In this document: positions 17,878-27,119 of the stretch, piece by piece | How the letters are laid out: the number at the start of each line of letters is the position of its first letter | Position numbering within the stretch: position 1 is the stretch's first letter | Source: Candidatus Aenigmatarchaeota archaeon | Lineage (GTDB): Archaea > Aenigmatarchaeota > Aenigmatarchaeia > CG10238-14 > SpSt-28 | Assembly (NCBI GenBank): GCA_020832825.1 | Contig: JAJHRL010000003.1 | Location: 1-46,765 of the forward strand | Direction of reading: 5' to 3' | DNA: 46,765 nucleotides | Position numbers and translations under genes: made by a program | Notes under the pieces: generated by a model | Database searches by the model: none | What the model saw: the letters and a program-made list of their open reading frames with translations, nothing else | Told to the model about the DNA's origin: nothing

Positions 17878-18684
17878 ATGGTTAGTGTTTTTGGAATAGA
17901 TGGGAGGGAAATTGAAAAAATTGAACTACCAAAAGTGTTTAATCAACCTGTAAGAGAAGATTTGATACTAAGAGCTTTTCTGGCTATTCAAAGCCATAAA
18001 AGACAGCCTTACGGGCCAAATGAGCTCTCTGGAATGAGAACTTCTGCCCATTATCATGGGAAGAGACGCTCTAGGTATACAATGATGAACAGAGAAATAG
18101 CAAGACATCAAAGATTACACAGCAAAACTGTTCCTTTCCTATTTTGGCAAGCAAGAGTTGCTCCTCAAACTAAAGGAGGTAGGCCAGGACATCCGCCCAA
18201 GCCAGAAAAAGATTGGTATCAAAAAATTAACAAGAAAGAAAGGATAAAAGCAATAATTTCTGCAATAGCTGCTACGTCTCTGAAAGAATTCGTAAAAGCC
18301 AGAGGACATAATGTAGATGAGATAAAAGAATTACCAATAGTCGTTGATGATAAACTTGAAGAAATCAAAAAAACCAAGGAAATTGTGGAATTTTTAGAGA
18401 AAATTGGATTGAAAAAAGAATTAGAAAGAGTTAAAAAGAAGAAAGTTAGAGCAGGCAAGGGAAAAATGAGAGGTAGAAAATACAAGAAAAAAGTTGGAAT
18501 TTTGTTTGTGGTTAACGAAGATAGAGGAATAGGTAAGGCTGTTAGAAATTTACCAGGATGCGAAGTGGTACTAGCTAAGGATTTATCTGTTGAACAACTA
18601 GCTCCTGGTGGCAAACCTGGTAGATTGACGATTTTCACAAAATCGGCAATTTTAAAACTGGGTGAAAAATATGGATCCTTTTAA
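17878..18684 (+). CDS. rpl4: Ribosomal protein uL4
   Basis: [95 protein letters not shown]. Confidence 0.97.
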   Translation: MVSVFGIDGREIEKIELPKVFNQPVREDLILRAFLAIQSHKRQPYGPNELSGMRTSAHYHGKRRSRYTMMNREIARHQRLHSKTVPFLFWQARVAPQTKGGRPGHPPKPEKDWYQKINKKERIKAIISAIAATSLKEFVKARGHNVDEIKELPIVVDDKLEEIKKTKEIVEFLEKIGLKKELERVKKKKVRAGKGKMRGRKYKKKVGILFVVNEDRGIGKAVRNLPGCEVVLAKDLSVEQLAPGGKPGRLTIFTKSAILKLGEKYGSF

Positions 18685-18931
18685 AGTTCTTCTATATCCA
18701 CTGATAACAGAAAAGACTGTTGGAATGATTGAAAGAGAAAACAAAATAGTTTTTATCGTAGATAGAAGAGCGAACAAACAACAAATAAAGGAAGCATTTG
18801 AAAAACTTTTCGGAGTTAAAGTTGAAAAAGTGAATACCTTAATAACAAGAGATGGAAAGAAAAAAGCGTTTATAAAATTGAAGAAAGAATTTAAGGCAAG
18901 TGATGTAGCTGTTAAATTGGGGATATTGTAG
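18671..18931 (+). CDS. rpl23: Ribosomal protein uL23
   Basis: [58 protein letters not shown]; overlaps the rpl4 end. ATG at 18671 preferred over upstream GTG at 18662. Confidence 0.93.
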   Translation: MDPFKVLLYPLITEKTVGMIERENKIVFIVDRRANKQQIKEAFEKLFGVKVEKVNTLITRDGKKKAFIKLKKEFKASDVAVKLGIL

Positions 18932-18939
18932 GTGGTTGA

Positions 18940-19635
18940 ATGGGAAAGCGTATAATTGCTAGAGCGAGAGGGAAAGGAGGACCAAGATATAGAGCTCCTT
19001 CTCATCGATACTTAGGTAAAGTTGAGTATTACGATGGTGTGGGCGAAGGAGTGATTAAAGATATTCTTCATGATCCTGGTAGATCAGCACTGGTAATGCT
19101 AGTAAAAATTGGAGGAAGAGAAATTTTGCAAATCGCACCAGAAGGAGCTTATGTTGGGCAGGTAATAAAGTACGATGGGGAAATAGCCCCTGGAAATGTT
19201 GTTGAACTAGGAAAAATTCCAGAAGGAACAAAAATTTTTGGAATCGAAAGCTATCCTGGTTCTGGACCAAAATATTGTAGAGCCGCTGGAAGCTTTGGTA
19301 TTGTTATAGGGAAAAGTGGGAATAAGGTCGTAGTTCAATTTTCCTCAGGAAAACAAAAAGTATTAGATGCGAGATGTAGAGCAACCATAGGAATTCCTTC
19401 TAATGCAGGTAGAATCGAAAAACCCTGGGTAAAGGCTGGAAAGAAATATATCGCATTACATGCAAGAGGGAAGCTATTTCCTAGGACAGCAGCCGTAGTA
19501 ATGAATCCTGTAGATCATCCATGGGGTGGTAAAAGAAAGAGGCCGAGACCATCAAAGTTTGTTAGTAGAAATGCTCCTCCAGGAGCGAAAGTTGGGAGTA
19601 TTTCACCAAAGCCGAAGAAAAAAGCAGAAGCTTAG
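18940..19635 (+). CDS. rpl2: Ribosomal protein uL2
   Basis: MGKRIIARARGKGGPRYRAPSHRYLGKVEYYDG...AAVVMNPVDHPWGGKRKRPRPSKFVSRNAPPGAKVGSISPKP. Confidence 0.97.
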   Translation: MGKRIIARARGKGGPRYRAPSHRYLGKVEYYDGVGEGVIKDILHDPGRSALVMLVKIGGREILQIAPEGAYVGQVIKYDGEIAPGNVVELGKIPEGTKIFGIESYPGSGPKYCRAAGSFGIVIGKSGNKVVVQFSSGKQKVLDARCRATIGIPSNAGRIEKPWVKAGKKYIALHARGKLFPRTAAVVMNPVDHPWGGKRKRPRPSKFVSRNAPPGAKVGSISPKPKKKAEA

Positions 19636-20345
19636 ACAAACTTCTGTAGTCCTGGTTTTATTTTTTCTGTATCAATTATCACGAGATTTTTATTAGCCGG
19701 AAAAGCTACGTTGTAAACAGGAACTGTATCAATCCAGGCAAACCTTTTCCCCAGATGGGCGTGACCATGAATGACTAGATTTGGTCTAGTTTCCAAAATA
19801 ACTTTTTCCATCTCAAGACTTCCAAGATTGGAGTAGAAAAGAGGATTTTCTCCTTCTAGAGTTTTATAAGTTGGAGCATAATGTGTAAGGAGAATTTTGA
19901 AACCTTTATAGCTTTTCAGACAAGACCTAGCTTTTTCCACTCTCGCTTTATAAATCTGAGTTATGTTTGGAAGATGAGTCTTTTGCCATCTAGTTGGTTC
20001 ATCCAAGCTTCCTGTTGTGCCAAAAATTAACACGCTTTTTTCTTCTATCTTAAGCTCTATAGATTGATCATCTAAAAATCTTATACCAACCTCTTTCTTA
20101 ATTCTTTCACGATATTCTTCAAATTCGGTGTTTCCGAACACAGCAACAATCGGAACAAAAAATTTTCCAAAAAAAGAGTTGTATATTTTTCTATATTCTT
20201 CTACCTCCTTCTCAAGAGTATCCCTTTCAACCATATCTCCAGCTAGCAATATTAAATCGACTTTCTCACTAAAAGATTCTAAAGATTTTATAAATTCCTG
20301 GTAAAAAATTGGGGAGTGAATATCCGAACAAGCTAAAATTCTCAT
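19632..20345 (-). CDS. Calcineurin-like metallophosphoesterase
   Basis: MRILACSDIHS...LILLAGDMVERD...VAVFGNTEF...LLTHYAPT...VIHGHAHLG. Confidence 0.88.
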   Translation of the reverse strand: MRILACSDIHSPIFYQEFIKSLESFSEKVDLILLAGDMVERDTLEKEVEEYRKIYNSFFGKFFVPIVAVFGNTEFEEYRERIKKEVGIRFLDDQSIELKIEEKSVLIFGTTGSLDEPTRWQKTHLPNITQIYKARVEKARSCLKSYKGFKILLTHYAPTYKTLEGENPLFYSNLGSLEMEKVILETRPNLVIHGHAHLGKRFAWIDTVPVYNVAFPANKNLVIIDTEKIKPGLQKFV

Positions 20346-20371
20346 ATTTTAGTTTTAAAAGCATTATTAAA

Positions 20372-20590
20372 TTACAACAAATTCATAAGGATTGTCCATG
20401 TCACAAACCATAAACCAAAGTATCCAAGTGCTGTTTCTCTTACGAATTCTTCAAACTTAAAGAGTTTTCCAAAAGCAAGATAACAGGAGAAATAAACGGT
20501 AAGGGAAATAGAAAAGGAAAGAAGGAAATTGGAAGAAAAGAAAGAAATTACACCAGAAAAAATTCCTAAAAGGAAAATTAACGTAAGCAA
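20372..20590 (-). CDS. Small membrane protein
   Basis: 72-aa ORF, mostly hydrophobic. Confidence 0.55.
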   Translation of the reverse strand: MLTLIFLLGIFSGVISFFSSNFLLSFSISLTVYFSCYLAFGKLFKFEEFVRETALGYFGLWFVTWTILMNLL

Positions 20591-20597
20591 TATTTTC

Positions 20598-21353
20598 TTA
20601 ATTTTCCTCCCCCCTTATAATTTTCTTTACAATAAAATCTTTTATCTTTTTTTGCCACGAATCCTGCTTTAATACCTCTCTAAAAACCCAACTTTTAATC
20701 TTTTTATTTTCCTCTAAAAGTTTTCTTGCTATATCCTCAACTGTTTCCCAATGGATCCGCAAATAGGGAGGGGGAGCTTCCTCTGTTTGTAAAATCTTTT
20801 CAATAAAAACTCTCGTTCTTTCATCGTGAGAGTATCCAACTCCAAAATCGAAGTTTACTTTTCTTTTGATTTTTTCTATCTCCCGATCCCTTTCGACCTT
20901 AGCTATTATAGAAGCTGCAGAAACTATCGGTACGCTTTCGTCTAAATAATTTTTTACAACCAATCTTACACTTTTACCTCTCGGTAAAAATTCCCTTATC
21001 ATTCTCTCGAACTTCTCACAGTTTTGCTCTATAGAATCAACGTATACCTTCTCGGCTTTAAGAATGCTAATAATATCTGCAATCTTCATAGCTTCTAGCT
21101 TATCAAGGTTTATTCCTTTAGCTTTAAACGAGGAAATTTTACAAGCAGAAACTTTGATTACTACGATTTCCTTCACCATTCTTTCTAATTCTTTTGCTAA
21201 TTCCTCTCTTTTTTCGGGAGTTAACTCTTTTGAATCCCTGATTCCCATTTTCTTAAGCTTCTTTGAGTCCTTGCTTTCGATGGAAACACCAGCTAGAACC
21301 ATTGGTCCAATTACTGCTCCTCTTCCAGCTTCATCTATACCAGCAATAATCAT
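20598..21353 (-). CDS. rnhB: Ribonuclease HII
   Basis: MIIAGIDEAGRGAVIGPMVLAGVSI...DSKELTPEKREELAKEL...VSAASIIAKVERDREIEKI...DFGVGYSHDERTRVFI. Confidence 0.96.
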   Translation of the reverse strand: MIIAGIDEAGRGAVIGPMVLAGVSIESKDSKKLKKMGIRDSKELTPEKREELAKELERMVKEIVVIKVSACKISSFKAKGINLDKLEAMKIADIISILKAEKVYVDSIEQNCEKFERMIREFLPRGKSVRLVVKNYLDESVPIVSAASIIAKVERDREIEKIKRKVNFDFGVGYSHDERTRVFIEKILQTEEAPPPYLRIHWETVEDIARKLLEENKKIKSWVFREVLKQDSWQKKIKDFIVKKIIRGEEN

Positions 21354-21422
21354 TCTAACACCTCACCTTTTTTCCATTATTTCTTTTATTTTCGCTCTTT
21401 ATTGCTATTAACTATAAAAAAT

Positions 21423-21854
21423 ATGAAGCTTGAAGATATTGAAGAGATGATAAGAGAAGGTAGGAATGTAGAGGAAATATTGAGTGCTGTAAATTGGAAG
21501 GAGTTTGAAGAGAAAGTAGAAGAAATCTTCCAAAGACATAACTTTAGAACAATGAAAAACTTTAGAATTAAAACCTCAAAAAGATTTGAAATCGATATAA
21601 TAGCTGAGAAGGGAAATTTGCTTTTCGTAGTAGATTGCAAGCAGTGGAGAAAAGGAAGATATAAACTATCTGCATTAAGAAAAGCGGCTGAGAAACAAAT
21701 AGAAAGGGCTGAAGCTATCAAACAGTCTCTTATCGGTCTAAATAAAAGAGTTATTCCCGTTCTCCTCACACTTTACGATGAGGGAATTTACAACTTTCAA
21801 GGAGTTTTCATAGTACCTCTTTTCAAGCTTAATAGTTTTTTGCTAGAGTTTTAA
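21423..21854 (+). CDS. Restriction-endonuclease-fold (PD-(D/E)xK) protein
   Basis: FEEKVEEIFQRHNFRTMKNFRIKTSKRFEIDIIAEKGNLLFVVDCKQWRKG; E...D-x(n)-DCK nuclease-like core. Confidence 0.7.
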   Translation: MKLEDIEEMIREGRNVEEILSAVNWKEFEEKVEEIFQRHNFRTMKNFRIKTSKRFEIDIIAEKGNLLFVVDCKQWRKGRYKLSALRKAAEKQIERAEAIKQSLIGLNKRVIPVLLTLYDEGIYNFQGVFIVPLFKLNSFLLEF

Positions 21855-21900
21855 TAGCAATTAAAGATAAAAAGATAAAAACGTGCAAAACAACATTCGT

Positions 21901-22461
21901 ATGGTGAAAAAAATGACAGACTTCGATATTAAAGTGGAAAACATTGTAGCATCTATTTCTCTCGGAGTTAAGGTTCCTCTAAACAAGTTACTCGACGAAA
22001 ACACAGAATATGAACCTGAGCAGTTTCCCGGTGTTGTTTATAGAATGGATGAACCAAGAGCAGCAGCACTTATTTTTAGTTCAGGAAAGATAGTATGCAC
22101 GGGAACCAGGAGCATGCAAGAATTAAAAAAGGCAATTCGACTAATTTTCAGGAAGCTTAGAAAGGCTGGCGTGAAAATTCCTCCAAATTATAAGGTAGAA
22201 ATTCAGAACATAGTAGCATCAGCGAAGTTTGAAGAAGGAATTAACCTGGATAAAATCGCATTTGAGCTAGAAAACACAGAATATGAACCGGAGCAGTTTC
22301 CCGGTGTTGTTTATAGAATGGATGAACCAAAGGTTGCCTTTCTCTTTTTTAGTTCAGGAAAGATAGTATGCACGGGGACTAGAAAGGTTGAAGAAATTAA
22401 GAAAGCGATAGAAAGAGTGTATAAGAAACTGAAAGAAATTAAAGCCTTCGAAAAATTGTAG
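21901..22461 (+). CDS. tbp: TATA-box binding protein
   Basis: Two direct repeats, each with YEPEQFPGVVYRMDEP...FSSGKIVCTGTR. Confidence 0.95.
   Translation: MVKKMTDFDIKVENIVASISLGVKVPLNKLLDENTEYEPEQFPGVVYRMDEPRAAALIFSSGKIVCTGTRSMQELKKAIRLIFRKLRKAGVKIPPNYKVEIQNIVASAKFEEGINLDKIAFELENTEYEPEQFPGVVYRMDEPKVAFLFFSSGKIVCTGTRKVEEIKKAIERVYKKLKEIKAFEKL
21997..22057 (+). repeat. Intragenic near-identical repeat, copy 1 (TBP first half)
   Basis: 61-nt segment identical to 22270-22330 except one base (cct/ccg). Confidence 0.93.
22270..22330 (+). repeat. Intragenic near-identical repeat, copy 2 (TBP second half)
   Basis: 61-nt segment identical to 21997-22057 except one base; a second shared block (tttagttcaggaaagatagtatgcacggg) follows in both. 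Confidence 0.93.
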
Positions 22462-22530
22462 CTTTTTTCTTCTTTTTTAAATCTTCATACTTTCATGAAA
22501 AACTTTAAATAAGTTTCTTTAAATTTCAAC

Positions 22531-24540
22531 ATGGAGAAAGAAAAGCTAGTGGAAAAATTTTTAACATTTCTGGAAGACTACTATAAAGATAAAATTTTAG
22601 TAGCGTTGAATGAGGGGAGAAATTCTATAGAAATAGACTTTCATGAACTAGAGAAGTATGACATTGAAATTGCTGATTATCTACTTGAAAATCCGGATGA
22701 ACTATTAACTGTTGTTGAAAGCTCTTTAGGCGAATTAGATCCTCTTCTCAGCGATAAAAGATTTCACTTGAGATTTTTTAATCTTCCTGAGGATAGGAAC
22801 GTTAGAATAAGAAATTTAAGAGCAGAACATATTGGTAAGTTAATAGTTGTTGATGGAATTGTTAAAAGAGCAAGTGAGGTTCGGCCAGAAGTTTACGAAA
22901 TAACTTTTCAATGTCCCTCCTGCAACGAGCTAATCGTAGTTAAACAAGAAGCTAGAAGCTTGAAAGGTCCGGATGCTTGTCCTAATTGTGGAAACAAGAA
23001 GGGATTTAAACAAGTTAGTGAGAAGTTTTATGATACGAGATGGATTGTAATAGAAGAGCCATTCGAAATAACGAGTGGGGAAAGACCTTCAGATTTAATA
23101 GTTTACTTAAAAGAGGATCTAGTTACCCCTAAAATGCAGTTTAAAACCGACCCTGGAAATAGAATAAAAGTTACTGGTATACTAAGGCAATTGCCAAGAA
23201 AAGTAAAAGGTGGCATTTCGAAGCAAATGGAAATATATTTAGATGCTATTCATGTAGAGAGCGTAGAAACAGAGTGGGAAGAAATAGAAATTACAGAAGA
23301 AGATGAAAAGAAAATAATCGAGCTTGCTAAAGATCCTCAGATTTATGATAAACTTGTCGCTTCCATAGCACCAACCATTTATGGACTGGAGGATATTAAA
23401 TTGGCTATTGCTCTACAACTTTTTGGAGGAGAAGAACATATTCAGAAAGATAAATCTAGAGTAAGAGGAGAAATTCATATCCTACTAATAGGAGATCCAT
23501 CAACAGCTAAGAGCCAGCTGATGAAGGTTGCATCTACTTTAATCCCTCGAGCGAGATATGTTAGTGGAAAAGGAATAACAGGTGTTGGCATAACAGCTAC
23601 TGTAGTAAGAGATGAAGAGCTTTTTGGCGGTTGGGTATTAGAAGCTGGTGCTTTAGTGCTCTGCAATAAATCTCTACTCGCAATAGACGAATTCGAAAAG
23701 ATAGAAAAACAAGACATGATAGCTATGCATGAAGCAATGGAAATGGGACAAATATCTATAGCCAAAGCAAATATAGTTGCCACACTGCCTGCAAAAACAT
23801 CAATCCTGGCTGGTGGAAATCCAAAATTCGGAAGATTTGATCCTTATCTACCTATTAAAGAGCAAATTGAGGTTCCTGAAACAATTTTGAGCAGGTTTGA
23901 TTTGAAATTTGCAATAAGAGACATACCTAATCCAGAAACTGACGAAAAAATTGTATCTCACATCCTACAAGCGCGACATTTCGGAGGAGAAGCAGCACAA
24001 CCTCCTATTCCACCTGAACTTTTTAGAAAGTATGTAGCATATGCCAGAAAGAATTGTCATCCCAAATTAACTCCTGAAGCAGCGGAAGAGATCAAAAAAT
24101 TCTTTCTTAATCTAAGAAGTAAGTATGTAGAAGGTTCTCCAGTTTCCATAACTTTCAGACAATATGAAGCCTTAGTAAGATTGGCTGAAGCTTCAGCAAG
24201 AGTTCAATTGAGAAACGAAGTAAGTAGGGAAGATGCACTAAGAGCTATAAGATTAATGAGCGTTTCACTAAGACAACTTGGCTTTGAACCACAAATTGGT
24301 ACTATAGATATTGATAGAGTAGAAGGTGCAAGAGCCACCGCAATGCAGAGGAGTAAAATAAGAACTGTAATTTCATTGATAGAGGAGTTAGAGAAGACTT
24401 ACGGCAAGGAAATTCCTTTTGATGAAATAGTGAAAAAGGCGAAATCGAGCGGAATTGAAGATATAGAAGAGATTTTGAGGAAAATGCAGCAAGAAGGCGT
24501 CATATATTCTCCTAGACCAGGATTTATAAGCAGAGTATAA
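22531..24540 (+). CDS. mcm: MCM replicative helicase
   Basis: Zinc motif CPSC...CPNC, Walker A GDPSTAKSQLMK, Walker B LLAIDEFEK, Arg finger LSRFDLKF. Confidence 0.97.
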   Translation: MEKEKLVEKFLTFLEDYYKDKILVALNEGRNSIEIDFHELEKYDIEIADYLLENPDELLTVVESSLGELDPLLSDKRFHLRFFNLPEDRNVRIRNLRAEHIGKLIVVDGIVKRASEVRPEVYEITFQCPSCNELIVVKQEARSLKGPDACPNCGNKKGFKQVSEKFYDTRWIVIEEPFEITSGERPSDLIVYLKEDLVTPKMQFKTDPGNRIKVTGILRQLPRKVKGGISKQMEIYLDAIHVESVETEWEEIEITEEDEKKIIELAKDPQIYDKLVASIAPTIYGLEDIKLAIALQLFGGEEHIQKDKSRVRGEIHILLIGDPSTAKSQLMKVASTLIPRARYVSGKGITGVGITATVVRDEELFGGWVLEAGALVLCNKSLLAIDEFEKIEKQDMIAMHEAMEMGQISIAKANIVATLPAKTSILAGGNPKFGRFDPYLPIKEQIEVPETILSRFDLKFAIRDIPNPETDEKIVSHILQARHFGGEAAQPPIPPELFRKYVAYARKNCHPKLTPEAAEEIKKFFLNLRSKYVEGSPVSITFRQYEALVRLAEASARVQLRNEVSREDALRAIRLMSVSLRQLGFEPQIGTIDIDRVEGARATAMQRSKIRTVISLIEELEKTYGKEIPFDEIVKKAKSSGIEDIEEILRKMQQEGVIYSPRPGFISRV

Positions 24541-24601
24541 TTTTTGAATATCTTGAGATTTTTTAATGCAAAAGTTTAAAACATGTTTAGTGAGAAGTAT
24601 G

Positions 24602-25759
24602 CAAAAAACGGTCTTAGTTTTAATATTGATAATAGCTCTACTTTTGCCAGTGATAGCTCTAGCACAGCAAAGATCTTTAGAAAGAAGAGAAACTACTGCA
24701 ACTGCTACGCCTTTTGAGTTCAACGAGACAGAAATAGAAGCAAGATTAAGAAAGGAAGAGGGAAAAGTTTGGGAGATTTTAGAAGAAAAATTCATAAAAA
24801 TCAAAAACTGCTCAAGGGATGAAGACTGTTTACACATCTTTTGCCCTGCAGTTATTGGTGGGGATACTCCAATGTGTGTGGAAGGAAGATGTGTTTGTGG
24901 TCCTGGTCGATTTCCAAAATATCCTATTAACGCAACTAAAATTACCATTTGTAGAGAAGTAAGAGAGAAGATGAAAGAATTTGTAGAGAAGATGAAAGAA
25001 GAGAAAAACCAATCAAGAATGGAAGAACTTCTCAACCAACTGGTAGAATTAAGAGAAAGGAATAAAGAATGTTTCCCACGACCAGCAAGAATTGTTCCAT
25101 TTATTGCTTTAGAATCGGCAGTAAAGAAAGCACAAGGTGTAGACGAATTCTTAGAAGGGATGAAAAATTTAAGGGAAGAACTACTCAATAATATAACATC
25201 TCAAAACTTAACAGGAAGAGAACTTGCACAAGTGATTAAAGAATACAACGAAAAAAGAAAGGAACTTGTTAAAGAATTTGTTCAAAAGATTCATGAAATA
25301 AACATGGAAAGAATGGAAGAAATTAAAGAAGTTGTAGTTGCAAGACATGTAAAGTGGGAAAACGAAACATTATTCAATGTAACAAGAATTGTAGTAACAG
25401 TAAATGGTAAAAACATTACAATAGAACCTGGAGATTATGTAACAATAAGCGTAGAGGGTGTTGTTGTTAAGTCAATAATTCCACTAAAAGTTAAAAACAA
25501 TACAATAGAAGATGCAGATACGAATCAAACAATTAGAGAAACTCCAGACAGAATTAGAGCCAGGATAAGAGAACAAATAAGAGAAATGAAATTAGAAAGA
25601 AAGGAAAATAAGCCAGTTTACATAGTAGCTGCAGCAAAACGAGGAAGGTTACTAGGAATTATTCCAGTAAATGTTAGTGTAAACTATGAGATATCAGCAA
25701 CTGATGGCAGTACAATAAAAGTAAATAGACCTTGGTGGAGCTTTCTTGTTATTGGCTAA
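24602..25759 (+). CDS. Secreted protein with Cys-rich N-terminal region
   Basis: Signal-peptide-like MQKTVLVLILIIALLLPVIALAQQ; CSRDEDCLHIFCPAVIGGDTPMCVEGRCVCGPGRF; helical and beta C-terminal regions. Listed ORF starts at 24566. Confidence 0.6.
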   Translation, partial: QKTVLVLILIIALLLPVIALAQQRSLERRETTATATPFEFNETEIEARLRKEEGKVWEILEEKFIKIKNCSRDEDCLHIFCPAVIGGDTPMCVEGRCVCGPGRFPKYPINATKITICREVREKMKEFVEKMKEEKNQSRMEELLNQLVELRERNKECFPRPARIVPFIALESAVKKAQGVDEFLEGMKNLREELLNNITSQNLTGRELAQVIKEYNEKRKELVKEFVQKIHEINMERMEEIKEVVVARHVKWENETLFNVTRIVVTVNGKNITIEPGDYVTISVEGVVVKSIIPLKVKNNTIEDADTNQTIRETPDRIRARIREQIREMKLERKENKPVYIVAAAKRGRLLGIIPVNVSVNYEISATDGSTIKVNRPWWSFLVIG

Positions 25760-25802
25760 TTCTTTCTTTTTCTTTTTTATTTTTTGAAACAAGAATAATT
25801 TA

Positions 25803-27119
25803 ATGGACATTTATGAGATTTTAAAGAACAAAGGTATTTCTATTGGAGACAAAATAAGAGTAGATTCTATAGAAGGAATTTTGATGCCAAGAACAGAGTT
25901 TGTAGAGAACGATGTTATTGTTCTCAAAATGAATAATGGCTATAATATAGGAATAAAATTTAGAGACGATTTGAAAATTGAATTGATAGAGAAAAAGAAG
26001 GAACAAAAATTAGAGAAACAAAAGCATAAAGAATTCGATCCAAGTAAACCTACTGTTTCAATTTTAGCGTGCGGGGGAACAATAGCAAGTAAAGTTGAAT
26101 ATAAAACTGGAGCTGTTTTCCCATCATTTTCTCCAGAGGAATTAATAGAAGCTTTTCCTGAAATAGGAGAAATAGCAAACATAAAAGTAAGAAAACTTTT
26201 TGATTTGTTTAGCGAAGATATGCAACCTGAACACTGGAAAATTATCGCTCAAGAAGTTGCTAAAGAAATTGAAAGTGGAGTTGATGGTGTTGTTTTAATG
26301 CACGGAACTGATACAATGCATTATACAAGCGCAGCTTTAAGTTTTATGTTACAAGACTTGCCAGTACCAGTAGTTTTAGTAGGCGCCCAAAGAAGCAGTG
26401 ACAGGGGAAGTAGTGACAATAGAGTAAATTTAGTTTCTGCTATTTTGTTTGCTGCTAAAGGAGAAATAGCAGAAGTTGTTGTTTGCATGCATGAAAGTTC
26501 AAATGATGATTATTGCGCTGTTCATAGAGGTACTAAAGTTAGAAAAATGCATACTAGTAGAAGAGATGCATTTAAGTCAATAAACATTTCTCCTCTAGCA
26601 AGGGTCAATTACTTTGAAAGAAGAATAGAGTATCTCACAGCAAACTTTAAGAAAAGAGACAAAAGTAGAAAGTTAAAGCTTGATACTAATATTAATCCAA
26701 ATGTTGGAGTTTTTTATTTTCATCCTGGGTCAAAACCAGAATTTTTGAGAGAAATGAGCAAATTTTATGAAGGTATAGTCATAGCTGCTACTGGTTTAGG
26801 TCATATTGGAATAAATCCAGGAAATGACAAATTAGCAAAGAATTTTCTACCTGTAATAAAAGAGTTAATAGAAAAAGGCATTCCAATTGTTTTTGCTCCT
26901 CAAACAATTTATGGAAGATTGAATTTGAATGTCTATTCTACAGGAAGAATTTTAGAAAAAGCTGGTGTTATAGGAAGTCTTTGCGATTGGACAATTGAAA
27001 CAGCATTAGTAAAATTAATGTTTGTCTTGGGACATACGAAAGATATGAACGAAATAAAAAAGATGATGCTTACAAATATTGCAGGAGAAATAAATGAGAG
27101 AATTGAGTATGAATTATAA
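25803..27119 (+). CDS. gatD: Glutamyl-tRNA(Gln) amidotransferase subunit D
   Basis: PTVSILACGGTIASKVEYKTGAVFPSFSPEELIEAFPEI; VVLMHGTDTMHYTSAALSFML; VPVVLVGAQRSSDRGSSDN. Confidence 0.97.
   Translation: MDIYEILKNKGISIGDKIRVDSIEGILMPRTEFVENDVIVLKMNNGYNIGIKFRDDLKIELIEKKKEQKLEKQKHKEFDPSKPTVSILACGGTIASKVEYKTGAVFPSFSPEELIEAFPEIGEIANIKVRKLFDLFSEDMQPEHWKIIAQEVAKEIESGVDGVVLMHGTDTMHYTSAALSFMLQDLPVPVVLVGAQRSSDRGSSDNRVNLVSAILFAAKGEIAEVVVCMHESSNDDYCAVHRGTKVRKMHTSRRDAFKSINISPLARVNYFERRIEYLTANFKKRDKSRKLKLDTNINPNVGVFYFHPGSKPEFLREMSKFYEGIVIAATGLGHIGINPGNDKLAKNFLPVIKELIEKGIPIVFAPQTIYGRLNLNVYSTGRILEKAGVIGSLCDWTIETALVKLMFVLGHTKDMNEIKKMMLTNIAGEINERIEYEL

Noticed and set aside
21423-21854. Restriction-modification or defence system based on the PD-(D/E)xK protein
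   Set aside because: Stand-alone nuclease-fold gene between housekeeping genes with no methylase or defence partner; more likely a repair-related nuclease.
24388-25188. 266-aa minus-strand ORF
   Set aside because: Spans the mcm 3' end and the secreted-protein gene on the opposite strand; low-complexity Ser/Phe composition.
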